Notes under the pieces: model-generated
Databases searched by the model: none
What the model was told of the DNA's origin: nothing
The model's input: the letters and a program-made list of their open reading frames with translations, nothing else
Source of the DNA: Phanerochaete sordida
Taxonomy: Eukaryota > Basidiomycota > Agaricomycetes > Polyporales > Phanerochaetaceae
Assembly (NCBI GenBank): GCA_019973155.2
Contig: BPQB01000042.1
Location: forward strand, 222,522-286,521
Reading direction: 5' to 3'
Length of the DNA stretch: 64,000 nt
Translations under genes and position numbers: made by a program
Shown: positions 1 to 11,211 of the stretch, in pieces
How positions within the stretch are numbered: position 1 is the first letter of the stretch
Layout of the letters: each line of letters opens with the position of its first letter

Positions 1-1756
1 GGGGTTGTTTATGATGGACCTATGCAAGGTATCTACGGGAGGCTCGAAAAGAGCCGAAGTGGAGGCTTGTGTAATACTTAGCAGGATACTCACTAGTAGG
101 TGCCCACACACTGCTCGATTATAAAACTAGCCAGGATCAAAGAATAGATCTGTGTACACTCTTGCACCATGCGGCTCGCTACTACGTAGTACAATTTATC
201 CAGTGGACTCCAGCATTTATTTACCATCGAGTGTCTACAGCCTTCGAGGACCAGGATATCAGTATCCTGGCTGCTGCGGTGGTTCGCAATATCCAGTGGC
301 GCAATATTTAGAATCTGGGAATAAGTAGCAGGAACCTCTCCATGTGACCTCTCAGAGCGTGCAAGAAAAGAGCATACGAGAATCTGCAATTCTACTTGAG
401 AATATACTTGAGAATATGTACAAGCACGAAGCAGCTCGGATCCACTTCGGGAAGCCGCATTTCGACACCGCCGGATGGCCAGATCTTGCACGAGAGGCGT
501 ACCGAAATGATCACGGTGCACGATCGGAAGCCAGGAGCGGTTTCGCGCAGTCTTTCCTTTCATCGATGCGTCCTAAAATAAGACCTCTGACATAACTGAA
601 CAGGCGTGGGTGTGGGAAGGCCTGACTAGGGTCTCGGTAGTGCTGATCACTCAGGGAGGGTATCACCTGGCAGCGGCAGACAAGGGTTCGCTCAAACGCA
701 TCAAACGCATTGCCGCGGGTGCGAACTTTCGAGCGCCGCGACCCGCTCATGCCGTCGGTATGCCTTACTCTATTATTCAATACTAAACTATGTGACAATA
801 CGCTGCGCAGGTTAGCTAGCCATGTCTACTAAGTGAGCGTTTGGGACCGGCGGCGCCGACAGCCCAGCCATCCTGCATGACGTAGGACCCTATGCAGGCT
901 GGGACACGGTCAGCGGCGAACACGGACCTGACAAAAGTGTGAGATACCTCTAAACTTTGCGAGGGAGGATATGGGGCACTATTCATTGATGAAAGCTTGA
1001 TACCGATTCTTGGTGAGGCGTTTGCTGTACAAATCCTCGTCAATTCTCTGCTGTGTGAGTATCTCACCCGAGCTTTTCTGCCAATTTTCCGCCACAACGT
1101 TTGGGAATCATTACTCGGAGTCTCGGAGCTCGCATTGATAGTCCGTAGCTATGGTATAAATGGGCTGGTCAGCCTTCCACGCTGCTTTCGGGTGTATTAC
1201 ATTGACAAAACTGGCGCGGACATACATGCGGCAGCCGCACCTCGATGTCATCGGAACAAAGTTACCGTAACGGAAAGGGTCCTGCGTTTTCGCATGTCAG
1301 TGCTGTACAGGTCATGCGGTGTTTCATGATTCCAACTACTGATTATTTAAGCCCCAGGCTCACCTAAACCAGAGAGCAGTAGCTCAGTGAGTGCTATAGG
1401 CCCGCAAAAAATATCGGTGTGGCTAGAAGTCTCATTAAAGATGCCGGTGTGGAAGCGACATAGATACGCCCAAGGTCAATCATCTGGCGCACGCAAACAC
1501 ATCTTTTGACTGACGCTGCGCAGTGCGACATCCAGATGCTCACCACTGAGCCATCCTTCTCGTACTGACAGCGGTATGGAAGCATGGAAATGCGTGGCAG
1601 CATAGGGCAGTATCCGGCAACTATCCTTTATGACAAACGACCGTACGATGCACATTGTGCTGTTTTTGCAATCCATCTGGCGCTGATAAAACATATAAGG
1701 CCTCTATGTCTCATGCGACAAGGCTAGCACCACAGATACCACCCATTCTCTCCACT
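1..1756. other. No supported gene; left-edge intergenic stretch
   Basis: Only short overlapping open frames occur here, on both strands, with no recognisable domain and no chain of exons that I could join. Base composition is lower in GC than in the coding regions to the right. I see no tRNA, rRNA or transposon hallmark. It may hold decayed sequence or the far promoter of the gene beginning at 1757. Confidence 0.5.
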
Positions 1757-2824
1757 ATGGGAACCGGCCTCTTGTCCTACGTCTATAATCATGAGACCCC
1801 AGCTGAAGCCTTGCTCTTCCATGGAGCGCACAAGGCCCTGCGGATCGAGGCTCCTGACATTGGCAGGGAGTTCACCGACGGCATGTACATCGGGACCGGT
1901 ATGTTGTGCGTAACTTGGATGATCGAGGCTTGATCTCGCCTTTCTCTCTCTTCTCTCTGGGATAGATCCTGCTGGCCTGCTGCACTTCAACGACATCGAA
2001 GATCTTGGGATCGGGCGCAAGGTCAACTACAGAATCCAAAGGAAAGTCGACGGCGGGCGCGATTATCTGTGGGTAGGGTTTTACACAGACGAGCCGGACT
2101 CGTTTCTTGCCGAGGTAAGGACCGACATTGTCCGCAACATTCTGCTTATTCTCTAACGTGCATATGCATCGATAGTTCCTGGCGCGAGACGAGGTGCGCC
2201 GAGGAGCTTGGACTGCGTGCCGGAGCTCTGACCCAGCGTCCACTGCAGCGATCCGTCGTGACGGCCATGCAGATGGACGGCCACACCGCCAGCGGCGAGT
2301 GGCAGAAGCTCGTTATGAGCACCTCAACCGCGGTCGTGGACAAGCGCACCGACCACTCGTACATCACCATCGACATCCCGGGCCTCAGCATGCAGGCGCG
2401 GATGACGGCCCCGACGGCGCTCAGGCGTGCGACATTTGGTACGTGGCAGCCGACAAAGGGGTTGATTGTGCACTCACCAGGATGCGACCGGACAGGTGCC
2501 CACGGAACGCTCTGGTTCAAGGATATCAGGAACATCACCAAGGGGATCTGTGCCAACTTCAACAGCGATCGCATGGTCTTCATGGAGAGTGACAGCAGCA
2601 GCAGGGAGTTCACGGCGTTTGTGCGTACTCTGCGCGTGGTGGTTGAAGCTTCGTACTCACACTGGGATTGATGATTTTTGACCACTCTGTGCAGTTCATT
2701 CGTAAGCTTTTCCGCAGAGCCTTCTCCCTCGTACACTCACCGCATTCAAATACCTCTAGCGTACGAGACCGATCCCATCTCGGTCGCCAACACGCACGTC
2801 ATGAGCGACGTCAGATGGCAGTGA
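1757..2824 (+). CDS. Hypothetical protein, seven-exon gene with two microexons
   Basis: I do not recognise the family. A spliced model of 236 residues joins exons 1757-1898, 1966-2114, 2176-2193, 2249-2438, 2481-2620, 2695-2701 and 2760-2824; the total divides by three and every intron is GT...AG. Exons 3 (18 nt) and 6 (7 nt) are very small. The choice of frame in exon 4 rests on protein-like composition: this frame reads with ordinary hydrophobic/polar alternation, while the longer competing frame is rich in Arg and His in the way shadow frames are. An upstream in-frame ATG at 1709 would add 16 residues. No signal peptide or membrane segment is evident. The protein is probably soluble. The 7-nt exon is the weakest part of the model. 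Confidence 0.5.
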
Positions 2825-5102
2825 CGGCCAGAATCGCAGCACGGACAGAGGGCTCTGTAGCGAATGCTTGGACGGACGATGGGGACAACGACGGCTGCTA
2901 TGAATTTTGTGTAGGTTACTCGTAGACTGAATTCATCAAAAGCACCTACAGCGAGCTCCGGCGCGCGACGCCGACGACCACCACCGCGCTACAACACATA
3001 TGCAAGCTGTATGCAGCGCCACGCCGTGGCTGCACGTGCGCACGGCAGGCCACACGTTGCGCCTCGCGCGCCCGGGCCCGTCCTCGGCGTATGTCGCCGC
3101 GGGCGTCAGCAGCCGCGCGTCGCAGGGCAGCTTGCCCGAGTACACGGGCGCGCGCGAGTGTCATCGCGGCCGGCTGGCTGCGCACGCACCGCGGAGACGC
3201 GTGCGATCCGCCGGGGCGATCTGCAGGGTCGCTGGGTGTCGACAGGACGCAGTGGTGGCTGCGCGCCGCCGACATTTTGGATGGCAGGCGGGATGCATGT
3301 GCGTGCCCGCGGCGCCGCTTTGCAGGCTTCTCAGCTGGCAGGGTCTGCCCATCGGAACGCCCTCATCGAAGCCTGATACACTTCAGGAGGCAACATGGGC
3401 ATATTCGTACAGCGATCGATTCTGTTGGCGGGACCACCAGAGGCCTTGCATGACCATGCTCGTCGCACCTTCACAGAGGCGTGCTCAAAGCACAAACGCT
3501 GATGAACCAGTCGACGCCTTCGCGCTCCATGATCCTCGTCGCGGCATGGACGTTCTCTTCGTTTTGGATGGCTGTATATCGCGCGCTGAGCAAGGGCTCT
3601 TCGAGAGGCGCATATATGCAACCACTTACGGACAAACTAGACGCGATAAGCAGGGTCAGCGCACAAACGATGTACAATGTCTAGGACACGCACGCAAGCT
3701 GCGAAGTCCTTGTCGCTGACTACGTTGCGAATAAAGACGATATGGTCGTTGCTGTAGCTCACTCAGAAGCCCGTGTTGACCGCGTTCAGGTCCCTCAAGA
3801 GAAGTGCCCTTGAAGCATGCGCCCGCTCCGAGTCACGATGGAACATCGCAATCCTGTGGGGCCGCACGTACAGAACTCCTGGTGCCGCGATGAGACGCGG
3901 GAATCGTCGCCTCTTCTTGAGGCCGTGGGGGAAGGGCGGGGAGGGCGTGGAGTGCGGGGAGAGAATGGCTTGGCTTGAGAGACGTAGCATTGTCTTGCTT
4001 ATATGCACTGTAGTGTCAATATGGGAGACGGTGCGTCTGGATCCAGCGGGGACTGTATCGGAGTGGTCCACTGTTGAAGGACATCCCTCACCTTCGGCTA
4101 CCATGCATGTCTTAGTTCATACTGTCTCTGCTTTCCATGCATTTAGGAGCTGATAAATCTGTAAGTGATCACTGATTATTTTGGGAACTCGAAGCTTGAT
4201 AGTACTTGCACGTCCAGCTTTGCTGACGCCCCGAGCTGCGATTCCGACGCAACGTAGCCAATCATAGCAGCTATATTTGACAAAGACATGTCTGACGGAG
4301 TAGAACAAGGATGTTTTGAGCGACGAGACTGGGCGACCTTCAACGTTCAACGCGGTCCGTTTAGTCATGCGTTCAAGTTGACAGCTACTGAAGTCACGCA
4401 GGTTAGAAAAAGGGTCGAATATACACTTGGAATGGCTTGCACTCACGACGTGGCATACCGGACTGAGTGTTGTAGATATTTATCCAGGCGTAGAACATCG
4501 AAGTTGAAAGCGAGACGCAGAGACCCTTTCTGGCAGTTCCCATCACGATTGGAGGTACCTGGGGTCCTTCCAGGGCTCCGGGACTCCGAGAGCGGCTTTC
4601 CTGACTACAACCCCGACCTCTCGGTCTTTCTCAACTTCGAGGGGCTCGCCTTTGCACTGCTAAGAGATGTACTCGGCGGCAGAGCTGCTTGCTGGACGTC
4701 AACGATAAGCACTCAGGAGCCGCTAGACGGCTCCAAATGATCATCTGCCGAGGGTACGCGCACGTCTCCGCTTACCCGCCTTCGTGACGTGCACACTGAA
4801 ATCACTCCAGGAAAATTATCACGCAGTCACCCCGCAGTCCAATGCAGCTGGTTGCCGTCTCTCATCGTCATTTGCGCACCGTCGACGGCACCGTGCGCAG
4901 GCGGCGGCTCATCGCGCCGGAGGCAAACGCTGTGCCTGGATCGCTCCGGGAAGCCACAACGGTGCCGGGAGAACGGAAGACCCCTTTCGCTTTTCGCAGG
5001 CCTGCTGCCTTCCCTCGCTGTCACCCGCGCTGACGCGTCGCCCGGCCGCGAGGGCCATGGCCCTCTCAAAAGCTGCGGCCGCTGCGACCGCGGCGGCTGG
5101 CC
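2825..5102. other. Long intergenic stretch without a supported gene
   Basis: Several open frames of 60-280 codons overlap here on both strands, especially in the GC-rich parts 2940-3370 and 4780-5100, but none shows a domain, codon bias or a joinable exon chain. Near 4526-4575 lies a sequence resembling segments found downstream of three of the tandem hydrolase genes (see the repeat entries). The part just before 5103 is the likely promoter of the phospholipase-like gene. Confidence 0.5.
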
Positions 5103-6795
5103 ATGTCTGCCGCCCTCGGCTCCCTCCTACAAAGGCTCGCCCGCCTCGCGTCCCTTCCGTCCAGAACCCCTCGAACTAGAACCACTACACTCGCGTTTCT
5201 TCCCATGGCCTCTGCACTTGGACTCCTCGCGACGAACGTGTCCGTCTCGGAGATCCTGCCCGACTCGCAGGAGAAGGCGGACGTGCGCCCCGCGCACCAC
5301 GCAAACGATGCAAAGACCAAGTTTGCAAACCCCTGGCCGTCGTTCCGGTGCGTGCCCCATGCTTGCTTTGCGTGCCGCGGCTGACCTCTCGCGCAGCGAA
5401 GTCCCGTCGTTCCGGTGGAGGGTAACTGTGCATTTTCTCGCGTGCCCCTTCGACGCTAAGCAGCATCTTCCAGATCGTCAAAGAAGCACGGGCACGGCAC
5501 CCAGAGGTTCCGAAGGACCTCGAAGCCCTCGTGCACCTGCAGAAACCGAACTGGGGCGCCGGCTCTCGCCCCGAGGCGATCAAAGCTACTTGGTTGGGGT
5601 GCGTGTGGCGCTCGCGTACCACGGACTGGGCTGATCATCGCGCCACAGGCACGCCTGCTACCTCGTAGAGTTCCCTTCGCCGGCCGAGGGCGTTCGAGGC
5701 CCCCGAGTGCTCTTCGACCCTGCGCTGTCGCATAGGTGTTCGCCGTTCACCTGGATGGGCCCCGCTCGGTTGACACGTGCGTCGCGTTCGCCTCTAGATG
5801 AGCCGTTTGCTGAATGGTGCCACAGCGGTACCATGTCCCATCGACGATATCCCTGCCGTCGACGCCATCGTTCTTTCGGTACGTAGTTGGTACCACTCGC
5901 CGGCCTCTCCGCTGACGCCTATCCTATCTGTAGCACAACCACTACGACCAGTACGCCACTTCCACTCTCTCCCTTGACCCCTCGCTAACACCACCCACAA
6001 TCCAGCACCGACAGCGCCACCCTGCAGAAGCTCTTCACAAAGTACAAACCCCAGATCTTCGCGCCGCTCGGCAACGGCTGCTACTTCCAGTCGCTCGGCA
6101 TCCCCGCCTCACACACACACATCCTCGACTGGTGGGACGCGCGCGCGCTCACGCTCACGCTCGCGCCCGCCCCTGACGCGCCCGGCGCCGCGACCGCGCT
6201 GCGCATCACCTGCACGCCCTGCCAGCACACCGCCGCGCGCGGCCCGTGGGACCGCGACCAGACGCTGTGGGCGTCGTGGGCCGTCGCGTCGGTGCCGCCC
6301 GCAGGGCAGGAGCCGCGCAGCGTGTGGTTCGCGGGCGACACGGGCTACCGCACGGTGTTCGCGGGCGAGGACGAGGCGGGCGTGCCCGTGTGCCCCGCCT
6401 TCCGCGAGATCGGCGCGCGCATGGGGCCCGTCGACCTCGCGCTGATTCCCATTGGGTGCGTGTTCGTTTTTGTTGAACGGGGGCGGGGCGGGGGCTGATG
6501 ATGGGGGCAGCGCGTACATGCCGCGCGACCTGTTCTCGAACGTGCACAGCTCGCCGGCAGACAGCGTGCGCATCTTCCGGGACGTGCGTGCGCGCAAGGC
6601 GCTCGCGATGCACTGGGGGTACGTGCTATTTCTTGTTCTTGCGGCGAAGCAAGGCTCACGGACGGCAGGACCTGGATCTTGACGACGGAGGACATCATGG
6701 AGCCGCCGAAGCTGCTTGCGAAGGAGGCCGCGGCGCTCGGCATCCCCGAGGGTGACTTCGACGTGTGCGGCCTTGGCGAGACGCGCTTCTTTTAG
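5103..6795 (+). CDS. NAPE-PLD-like metallo-beta-lactamase-fold phosphodiesterase
   Basis: The predicted 426-residue protein resembles N-acyl-phosphatidylethanolamine phospholipase D (fungal FMP30 group), a zinc hydrolase that releases N-acylethanolamines from membrane phospholipid. Exons are 5103-5347, 5397-5414, 5464-5598, 5649-5776, 5826-5878, 5934-5950, 6006-6455, 6511-6618 and 6669-6795, and the phases sum correctly. Family marks in order are a PWPSF stretch, WLGHAC, CPIDDIPAVDAIVLS, the metal motif HNHYDH, a GNG loop, CQHTAARG, AGDTGY, and a C-terminal HWGTW. The metal motif is split by introns: HNHYD lies on a 17-nt exon. The N-terminus from 5103 is rich in Arg, Ser and Leu and could target mitochondria, as for yeast Fmp30; an internal ATG at 5205 is the alternative start. 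The second exon (18 nt) is the least certain junction. It lies directly upstream of the hydrolase array on the same strand. Confidence 0.88.
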
Positions 6796-6989
6796 AGGGC
6801 CCGGTTCTGCGCGACGCGTAACCCGTCGTTATGTATACCACGCTAATTATTATACCGATGGGTACGCTCAACGTGAACAGGTTGTCGCGCGAGCTCCGAC
6901 AATGGGAGGAACTAATTTTTTGAGGATCGCCCGCCCGCACGTAGTGCTAGATGGTATGCGGCGGCGTCCTCTGTGTTTTCTGTCAGAGG

Positions 6990-7105
6990 ACCAGCTGCAG
7001 ATATTCCGCGACACGAACTCGACTTCGTCATTCCTCGAGCGCTTTGATTAGCGACCCAAACTCCCACGCTGATGCGTATCGCGTCGCCTGCGCAGCTCGT
7101 CGGGC
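6990..7105 (+). repeat. Duplicated upstream block, copy before hydrolase 1
   Basis: This segment, from the sequence CAGCTGCAGATATT to CGCAGCTCGTCG, is matched by 9011-9124 with a few substitutions and small indels. Both copies lie 85-250 bases upstream of their hydrolase ATG, so the duplication that made hydrolases 1 and 2 carried the promoter region with it. Confidence 0.8.
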
Positions 7106-7146
7106 CCGGCCTGTCTGCAGCGCTGACTCCCGGGCCGTCTGCAGCG

Positions 7147-7153
7147 TATAAGA
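7147..7153 (+). promoter_or_regulatory. TATA box of hydrolase 1
   Basis: TATAAGA stands 44 bases before the ATG at 7191. All six hydrolase genes have a TATA-like element at 42-45 bases. Confidence 0.6.
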
Positions 7154-7190
7154 CGCGGCGCACCGAGCGAGCACCACCACCACCACCGCG

Positions 7191-8387
7191 ATGGACGCCG
7201 CGAACTACCGCACGCTCACCGTCTCGCGCGGCTTCGCGTACAACGTGTACCACGCGCCCGCCGCGCCGGGCCAGCCGACGCTGCTCCTGCTGCACGGCTT
7301 CCCGTCCACGTCGTACGACTGGCACAGACAGGTGCCCTTCTTCCAGTCGCGCGGCGTCGGCGTGGTCGCGCCGGACCTGCTCGGCGCCGGCGCGTCGGCC
7401 AAGCCGAGCGACCCGCTCGCGTTCCGCCAGAACGCCATGGCGCACGACGTCGTCGAGCTCCTCGACGCGCTCGGCCTGCACAGGGTCGTCGGCGTCGGGC
7501 ACGATTGGTGCGCTGTGTTTATCTGCGAGTTCATCGGCGCGGCTGACAAAGGGGTGCAGGGGCAGCGTGCTGCTGTCGCGCCTGTCGATGCTGCACCAGG
7601 ACCGCTTCGCGGGCTGCGTGTGGCTCGGGCTTGGCTTTCTCCCGGTCGTCGTCTCGCGCGTCGAGGACAACCCCGACAAGCCGTCCGCGGGCCCGATCGT
7701 GCCCGCGTACTGGGAGTTCTTCATCCGGAAGGACGCCGGGGAGGCCATACGCCAGAACGTGCGTGCGCGAGGTGTCCGGTGGCGCAATCTAGACGCTTAC
7801 CGAGGATTTTGTGTCAGGCCGACAGCTTCCTGCAGCTGGTGTACGCACAGGACCCGGCGTGCTGGTCGACGTACCTCCTGACGAAGGGGAAGACCGCCGA
7901 GCTGGTCGAGAACGGGACCTTGCTCGGCCGCGCTGACTGGCTGTCCGACGAGGTGCGTACCTTACCATCTAGAGTACATCGCGTTCTATCTAACTCCGTC
8001 TCGATAGGAGTACGAGCAGCTGAAGCGGGACCTTGTGAGCCACGGCGTCGGCTCGTCGCTGCTGTGGTACACCTGCGAGTACAGCGGTGGCAACCGCGAG
8101 GACAACAGCCGTACGTCGTTATCTCACTTACATCTTTTTCGAAAATACCTCTGACATGGCTATGTGCAGAGATATCCACGGACGCCTTTGAAATCAAAGT
8201 CCCAGCGCTATACGTCGGCGCGTCCAAGGACGTCGTCGCCGTCGAGTCCTTCAGCCTGCCCCTCATGCAGAAATATGCGACGAACTTGCAGACTGCGAGT
8301 CTCCCAGCGGGGCACTGGGTGCAGGTCGAGTGCGCAGACGAGCTCAACAGCATCATCGAGAAATGGCTGTCCACGATTTCTCTGTGA
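7191..8387 (+). CDS. Alpha/beta-hydrolase, epoxide-hydrolase type, tandem copy 1
   Basis: Predicted 323 residues from exons 7191-7507, 7560-7758, 7818-7952, 8008-8110 and 8170-8387. It has the epoxide-hydrolase layout: the oxyanion motif HGFPSTSYDW near residue 40, the nucleophile elbow GHDWGS (Asp nucleophile, motif split by intron 1), a cap segment with AYWEFF that may hold an activating tyrosine, the acid of the triad in ASKD, and the catalytic His in AGHW near the C-terminus. Such enzymes open epoxides, or hydrolyse C-halogen bonds in close relatives, through an ester intermediate. No signal peptide is visible, so it is probably cytosolic. It pairs with copy 2: both have a 199-nt exon 2 and share upstream sequence. 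The substrate cannot be told from sequence. Confidence 0.9.
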   Translation: MDAANYRTLTVSRGFAYNVYHAPAAPGQPTLLLLHGFPSTSYDWHRQVPFFQSRGVGVVAPDLLGAGASAKPSDPLAFRQNAMAHDVVELLDALGLHRVVGVGHDWCAVFICEFIGAADKGVQGQRAAVAPVDAAPGPLRGLRVARAWLSPGRRLARRGQPRQAVRGPDRARVLGVLHPEGRRGGHTPERACARCPVAQSRRLPRILCQADSFLQLVYAQDPACWSTYLLTKGKTAELVENGTLLGRADWLSDEVRTLPSRVHRVLSNSVSIGVRAAEAGPCEPRRRLVAAVVHLRVQRWQPRGQQPYVVISLTSFSKIPLTWLCAEISTDAFEIKVPALYVGASKDVVAVESFSLPLMQKYATNLQTASLPAGHWVQVECADELNSIIEKWLSTISL

Positions 8388-8656
8388 CGAATACTCTAAT
8401 ATGAATCGAGGGTCTTTTGCTCATCTCACACACGCTCAGGTTCTATATGGCTGCTGGGTGCCCCGCTGGGCACCAGCCCTAACCCGCACCTCGCCGAGTG
8501 ACAGGAGGTCCGTTTGCGCAATCTACTTCCGCTATGGACTCATGACGGCAATATGCCACGACGCATGAGCCATCGGTGAGCAGAATGATGCAGTGGGATG
8601 CCTGATCTGTGTGACAGGCTGGGATTGTCGCACTTCGGGGCCTCAGCTCATTGCAG

Positions 8657-8715
8657 ACCCTTTCTGACCAACGCGGCTGCGGTCTGAGGTTCCCGGGGTC
8701 TCGAGAACACTTCCG
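8657..8715 (+). repeat. Hydrolase downstream repeat (copy after gene 1)
   Basis: The segment starting GACCCTTTCTG and running through GGTCTGAGGT and GGGGTC to GAACACTT aligns with 10683-10740 after gene 2, more loosely with 12636-12700 after gene 3, and with about 4526-4575. It lies roughly 270 bases past the stop codon. Confidence 0.6.
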
Positions 8716-9010
8716 TCGGAGCTCAAACAGGACGAGCTCGAGCCTCGAGCTCTGGCACCGCGCTGTCCCGAACGCTCACCACTCGATTCTCATTCAGTCA
8801 TACTACCTCTACGTGCTTTAGGAAGGCCCCAAACAATATGGCATGCCGCTACCGCTGCTGTTGGTCCGCATATCGCGGCGTGGCATGACTCTGTGCAGAG
8901 ACCAGTGAGTCGCTTCTCGATGCATCAAAATGCCTAGGTAACAATTATCTTGCACGTGTGTGCTTGCTAGACAATGTGTGCTGCGCCGCAGGGTACTGCC
9001 AGAGGGCTTT

Positions 9011-9124
9011 CATCAGCTGCAGATATTATTCCGCGTTGCCAAGTCGACTTCGTCATTCTTGGAGCGCGTAGCCACGCAGACTCTCACGGTGATGCGTATC
9101 GCGTTACCTGCGCAGCTCGTCGTG
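9011..9124 (+). repeat. Duplicated upstream block, copy before hydrolase 2
   Basis: It matches 6990-7105 over almost its full length, including CAGCTGCAGATATT, GACTTCGTCATTC, GATGCGTATCGCGT and GCGCAGCTCGTCG. Confidence 0.8.
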
Positions 9125-9214
9125 GATTTCCCATTCCTTCGTAAGTTAGGGGGTTATTCACTCATTAAGCAATGGATAATACGATTCTAAGATACGGATT
9201 CACTTCCCACAGTG

Positions 9215-9221
9215 TATAAGA
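9215..9221 (+). promoter_or_regulatory. TATA box of hydrolase 2
   Basis: TATAAGA stands 43 bases before the ATG at 9258, identical to the TATA box of copy 1. Confidence 0.6.
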
Positions 9222-9257
9222 CGTGCGAAGACCTGGCATCTACTCACCAACATCTCG

Positions 9258-10459
9258 ATGGACCCCTCCAAGTACCGCACGCTCACCGTCTCCCGCGGCT
9301 TCGCGTACAACGTGTACTACGCGCCCGCCGCCGCGGGCCAGCCAACGCTGCTCCTGCTGCACGGCTTCCCCTCGACATCGTACGACTGGCACAGACAGGT
9401 GTTCTTCTTTGCGGCGCGCGGCGTCGGCGTGGTCGCGCCCGACCTGCTCGGCGCGGGCGCCACCTCCAAGCCAGCGGACCCGCTCGCCTTCCGCCAGAGC
9501 GCCATGGCGCATGACGTCGTCGAGCTTCTGGACGCGCTCGGCCTGCACAAGATCGTCGGCATCGGCCACGATTGGTACGCTGCATCTCCGCGGAGTGCGG
9601 CTGTTGCTGATGACGGTGCAGGGGCAGTGTGCTGCTGTCGCGGCTGTCGATGCTGCACCAGGACCGCTTCCTGGGCTTCGCTTGGCTGGGGCTCGGCTTC
9701 CTCCCGGTAGTGATCTCGCGCGCTGAGGACGTGCCGGACAAGCCGTCCGCTGGCCCCACTGTACCAGCGTACTGGGAGTTCTTCACCCGGAAGGACGCCG
9801 GAGAGGTCATACGTCAGAATGTGCGTGTGCAGGGTCGCAAGCTGCGCAATCAGAGGGTAGAACGCTGAAGCACGGCTCTGCGATAGGCGGATAGCTTCCT
9901 GCAGCTGCTGTATCCCCAGGACCCTGCGTGCTGGGCGACCTGGATCCTGACGAAAGGAAAGACTGCAGAGCTTATCGAGAATGGGATCTTGCTTGGCTGC
10001 CCTGGCTGGCTATCTGATGAGGTGCGGGCCTTGTGCCCGGAATTGCGTCACGTTCCAGCTCACCGAATCCTTCAATAGGAATACGGACAGCTGAAGCAGA
10101 ACATCGAGACGCACGGCGTCGCCTCGTCGCTGCTGTGGTACACTTGCGAGCAAAACGGCGGCAATCTCGAAGACAGCACCCGTGCGTTGCGGTCCTAATC
10201 TGCATCTTCTCCGAGAAAGCCGCTAACATGGCTGTACACAGGGATACCCACGGATGCTGTGGATATCAAGGTACCTGCGCTGTTCGTCGGCACGTCCAAA
10301 GACATCGTCTCCGTGGAGTCTCTCAGCTTGCCTCTGATGCAGAAATATGCAACGAATCTGCAGACGGCGAGTCTTCCGGCGGGGCACTGGGTGCAGGTCG
10401 AGTGCGCGGACGAACTCAATAGCATCCTCGAGAAATGGCTTACCACAATCTCCCTGTGA
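9258..10459 (+). CDS. Alpha/beta-hydrolase, epoxide-hydrolase type, tandem copy 2
   Basis: Predicted 323 residues from exons 9258-9574, 9622-9820, 9887-10021, 10079-10181 and 10242-10459, the same five exon lengths as copy 1. The full catalytic set is present: HGFPSTSYDW, GHDWGS with the nucleophile Asp, AYWEFF in the cap, TSKD and AGHW. Exon 5 is nearly identical to that of copy 1, so this is the closest and probably youngest pair in the array. The upstream region is also duplicated. The enzyme is predicted active and probably cytosolic; substrate unknown. Confidence 0.9.
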
Positions 10460-10682
10460 CGAGTGACGAATCTCGAAATATGAATGGAGGCTCTGTCACT
10501 CATCCCAGACACGTCCAGATCCCATGCTGCTATCGCCGACCGAATAGCACTTCTCCTGGACGTGTTTGCGCGATTCGGCTCCGTCATGGACTCATAACGA
10601 AGATCCGCAACCAAGCTACTGGTGAGTAAGATGTGGATAGCCTTACTTAAGTGACTCTAAAAAGCCTCGTGATTATCCAAGG

Positions 10683-10740
10683 ACCCTTTCTGGCCATGGC
10701 CATCACGGTCTGAGGTGTTCGGGGTCACAGGAACACTTGC
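10683..10740 (+). repeat. Hydrolase downstream repeat (copy after gene 2)
   Basis: It aligns with 8657-8715 through GACCCTTTCTG, CGGTCTGAGGT, CGGGGTC and GGAACACTT, about 225 bases after the stop codon. Confidence 0.6.
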
Positions 10741-11168
10741 ATCGGCGCTTGGCAAGTACGGAGAGCCGCTCTGACACTGTTATTTTCGACCCTCGCCATT
10801 CAATTTTTGGTCAAGTGTGTGACATAGCCAAGAGCTGCTAGCTGTGTGTTTCAAAGGATGTAGATGATATGACAGGCCACCAGAGCCACGATCAGCCCCT
10901 TCAGGTAGCGTGTCATGATTGCCTGTAAGTTACAAATCAGTGAGCCGCTTTTTGTAAACTTAGTAGCGTCCGATTGACACAGGTGCATCCAGGCTCACAG
11001 GGCTCGCCATACCTTGCCAGCGCTAATCCATGCAGTAGAGCAGCACGCTCTGAAAGCCTTACCCTTCTGGGGCATATGTTAGACACCAAAGCACGTCGCG
11101 ACCGTTCATCGCAAGGTTAGCGTTTGCGACATACCACGACCGTGGTACCCCGCCTGGAGCCAGCCCGC

Positions 11169-11175
11169 TATAAAG
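11169..11175 (+). promoter_or_regulatory. TATA box of hydrolase 3
   Basis: TATAAAG stands 43 bases before the ATG at 11212. Confidence 0.6.
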
Positions 11176-11211
11176 CCCCCTGCTCACGTCCTAATCCTCT
11201 CATCCCACACA

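Larger units (their letters stand above)
8388..9257. other. Spacer between hydrolase copies 1 and 2
   Basis: No gene is seen. It contains a downstream-type repeat at about 8657-8715, the second copy of the promoter block at 9011-9124, and the TATA box of copy 2. Confidence 0.6.
10460..11211. other. Spacer between hydrolase copies 2 and 3
   Basis: No gene is seen. It carries a downstream repeat at about 10683-10740. The promoter block found before copies 1 and 2 is not recognisable here. Confidence 0.6.

Noticed and set aside
2936..3719. Overlapping frames in both directions at 3.0-3.7 kb
   Set aside because: Composition is typical of GC-rich noncoding sequence (many Arg, Ala, Pro) and no joinable exon chain or motif was found.
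7072..7881. Alternative plus-strand frame over hydrolase copy 1 (269 codons) and similar frames over the other copies
   Set aside because: They are rich in Arg, Ser and Thr and lack the hydrolase motifs; the five-exon model fits all six copies.
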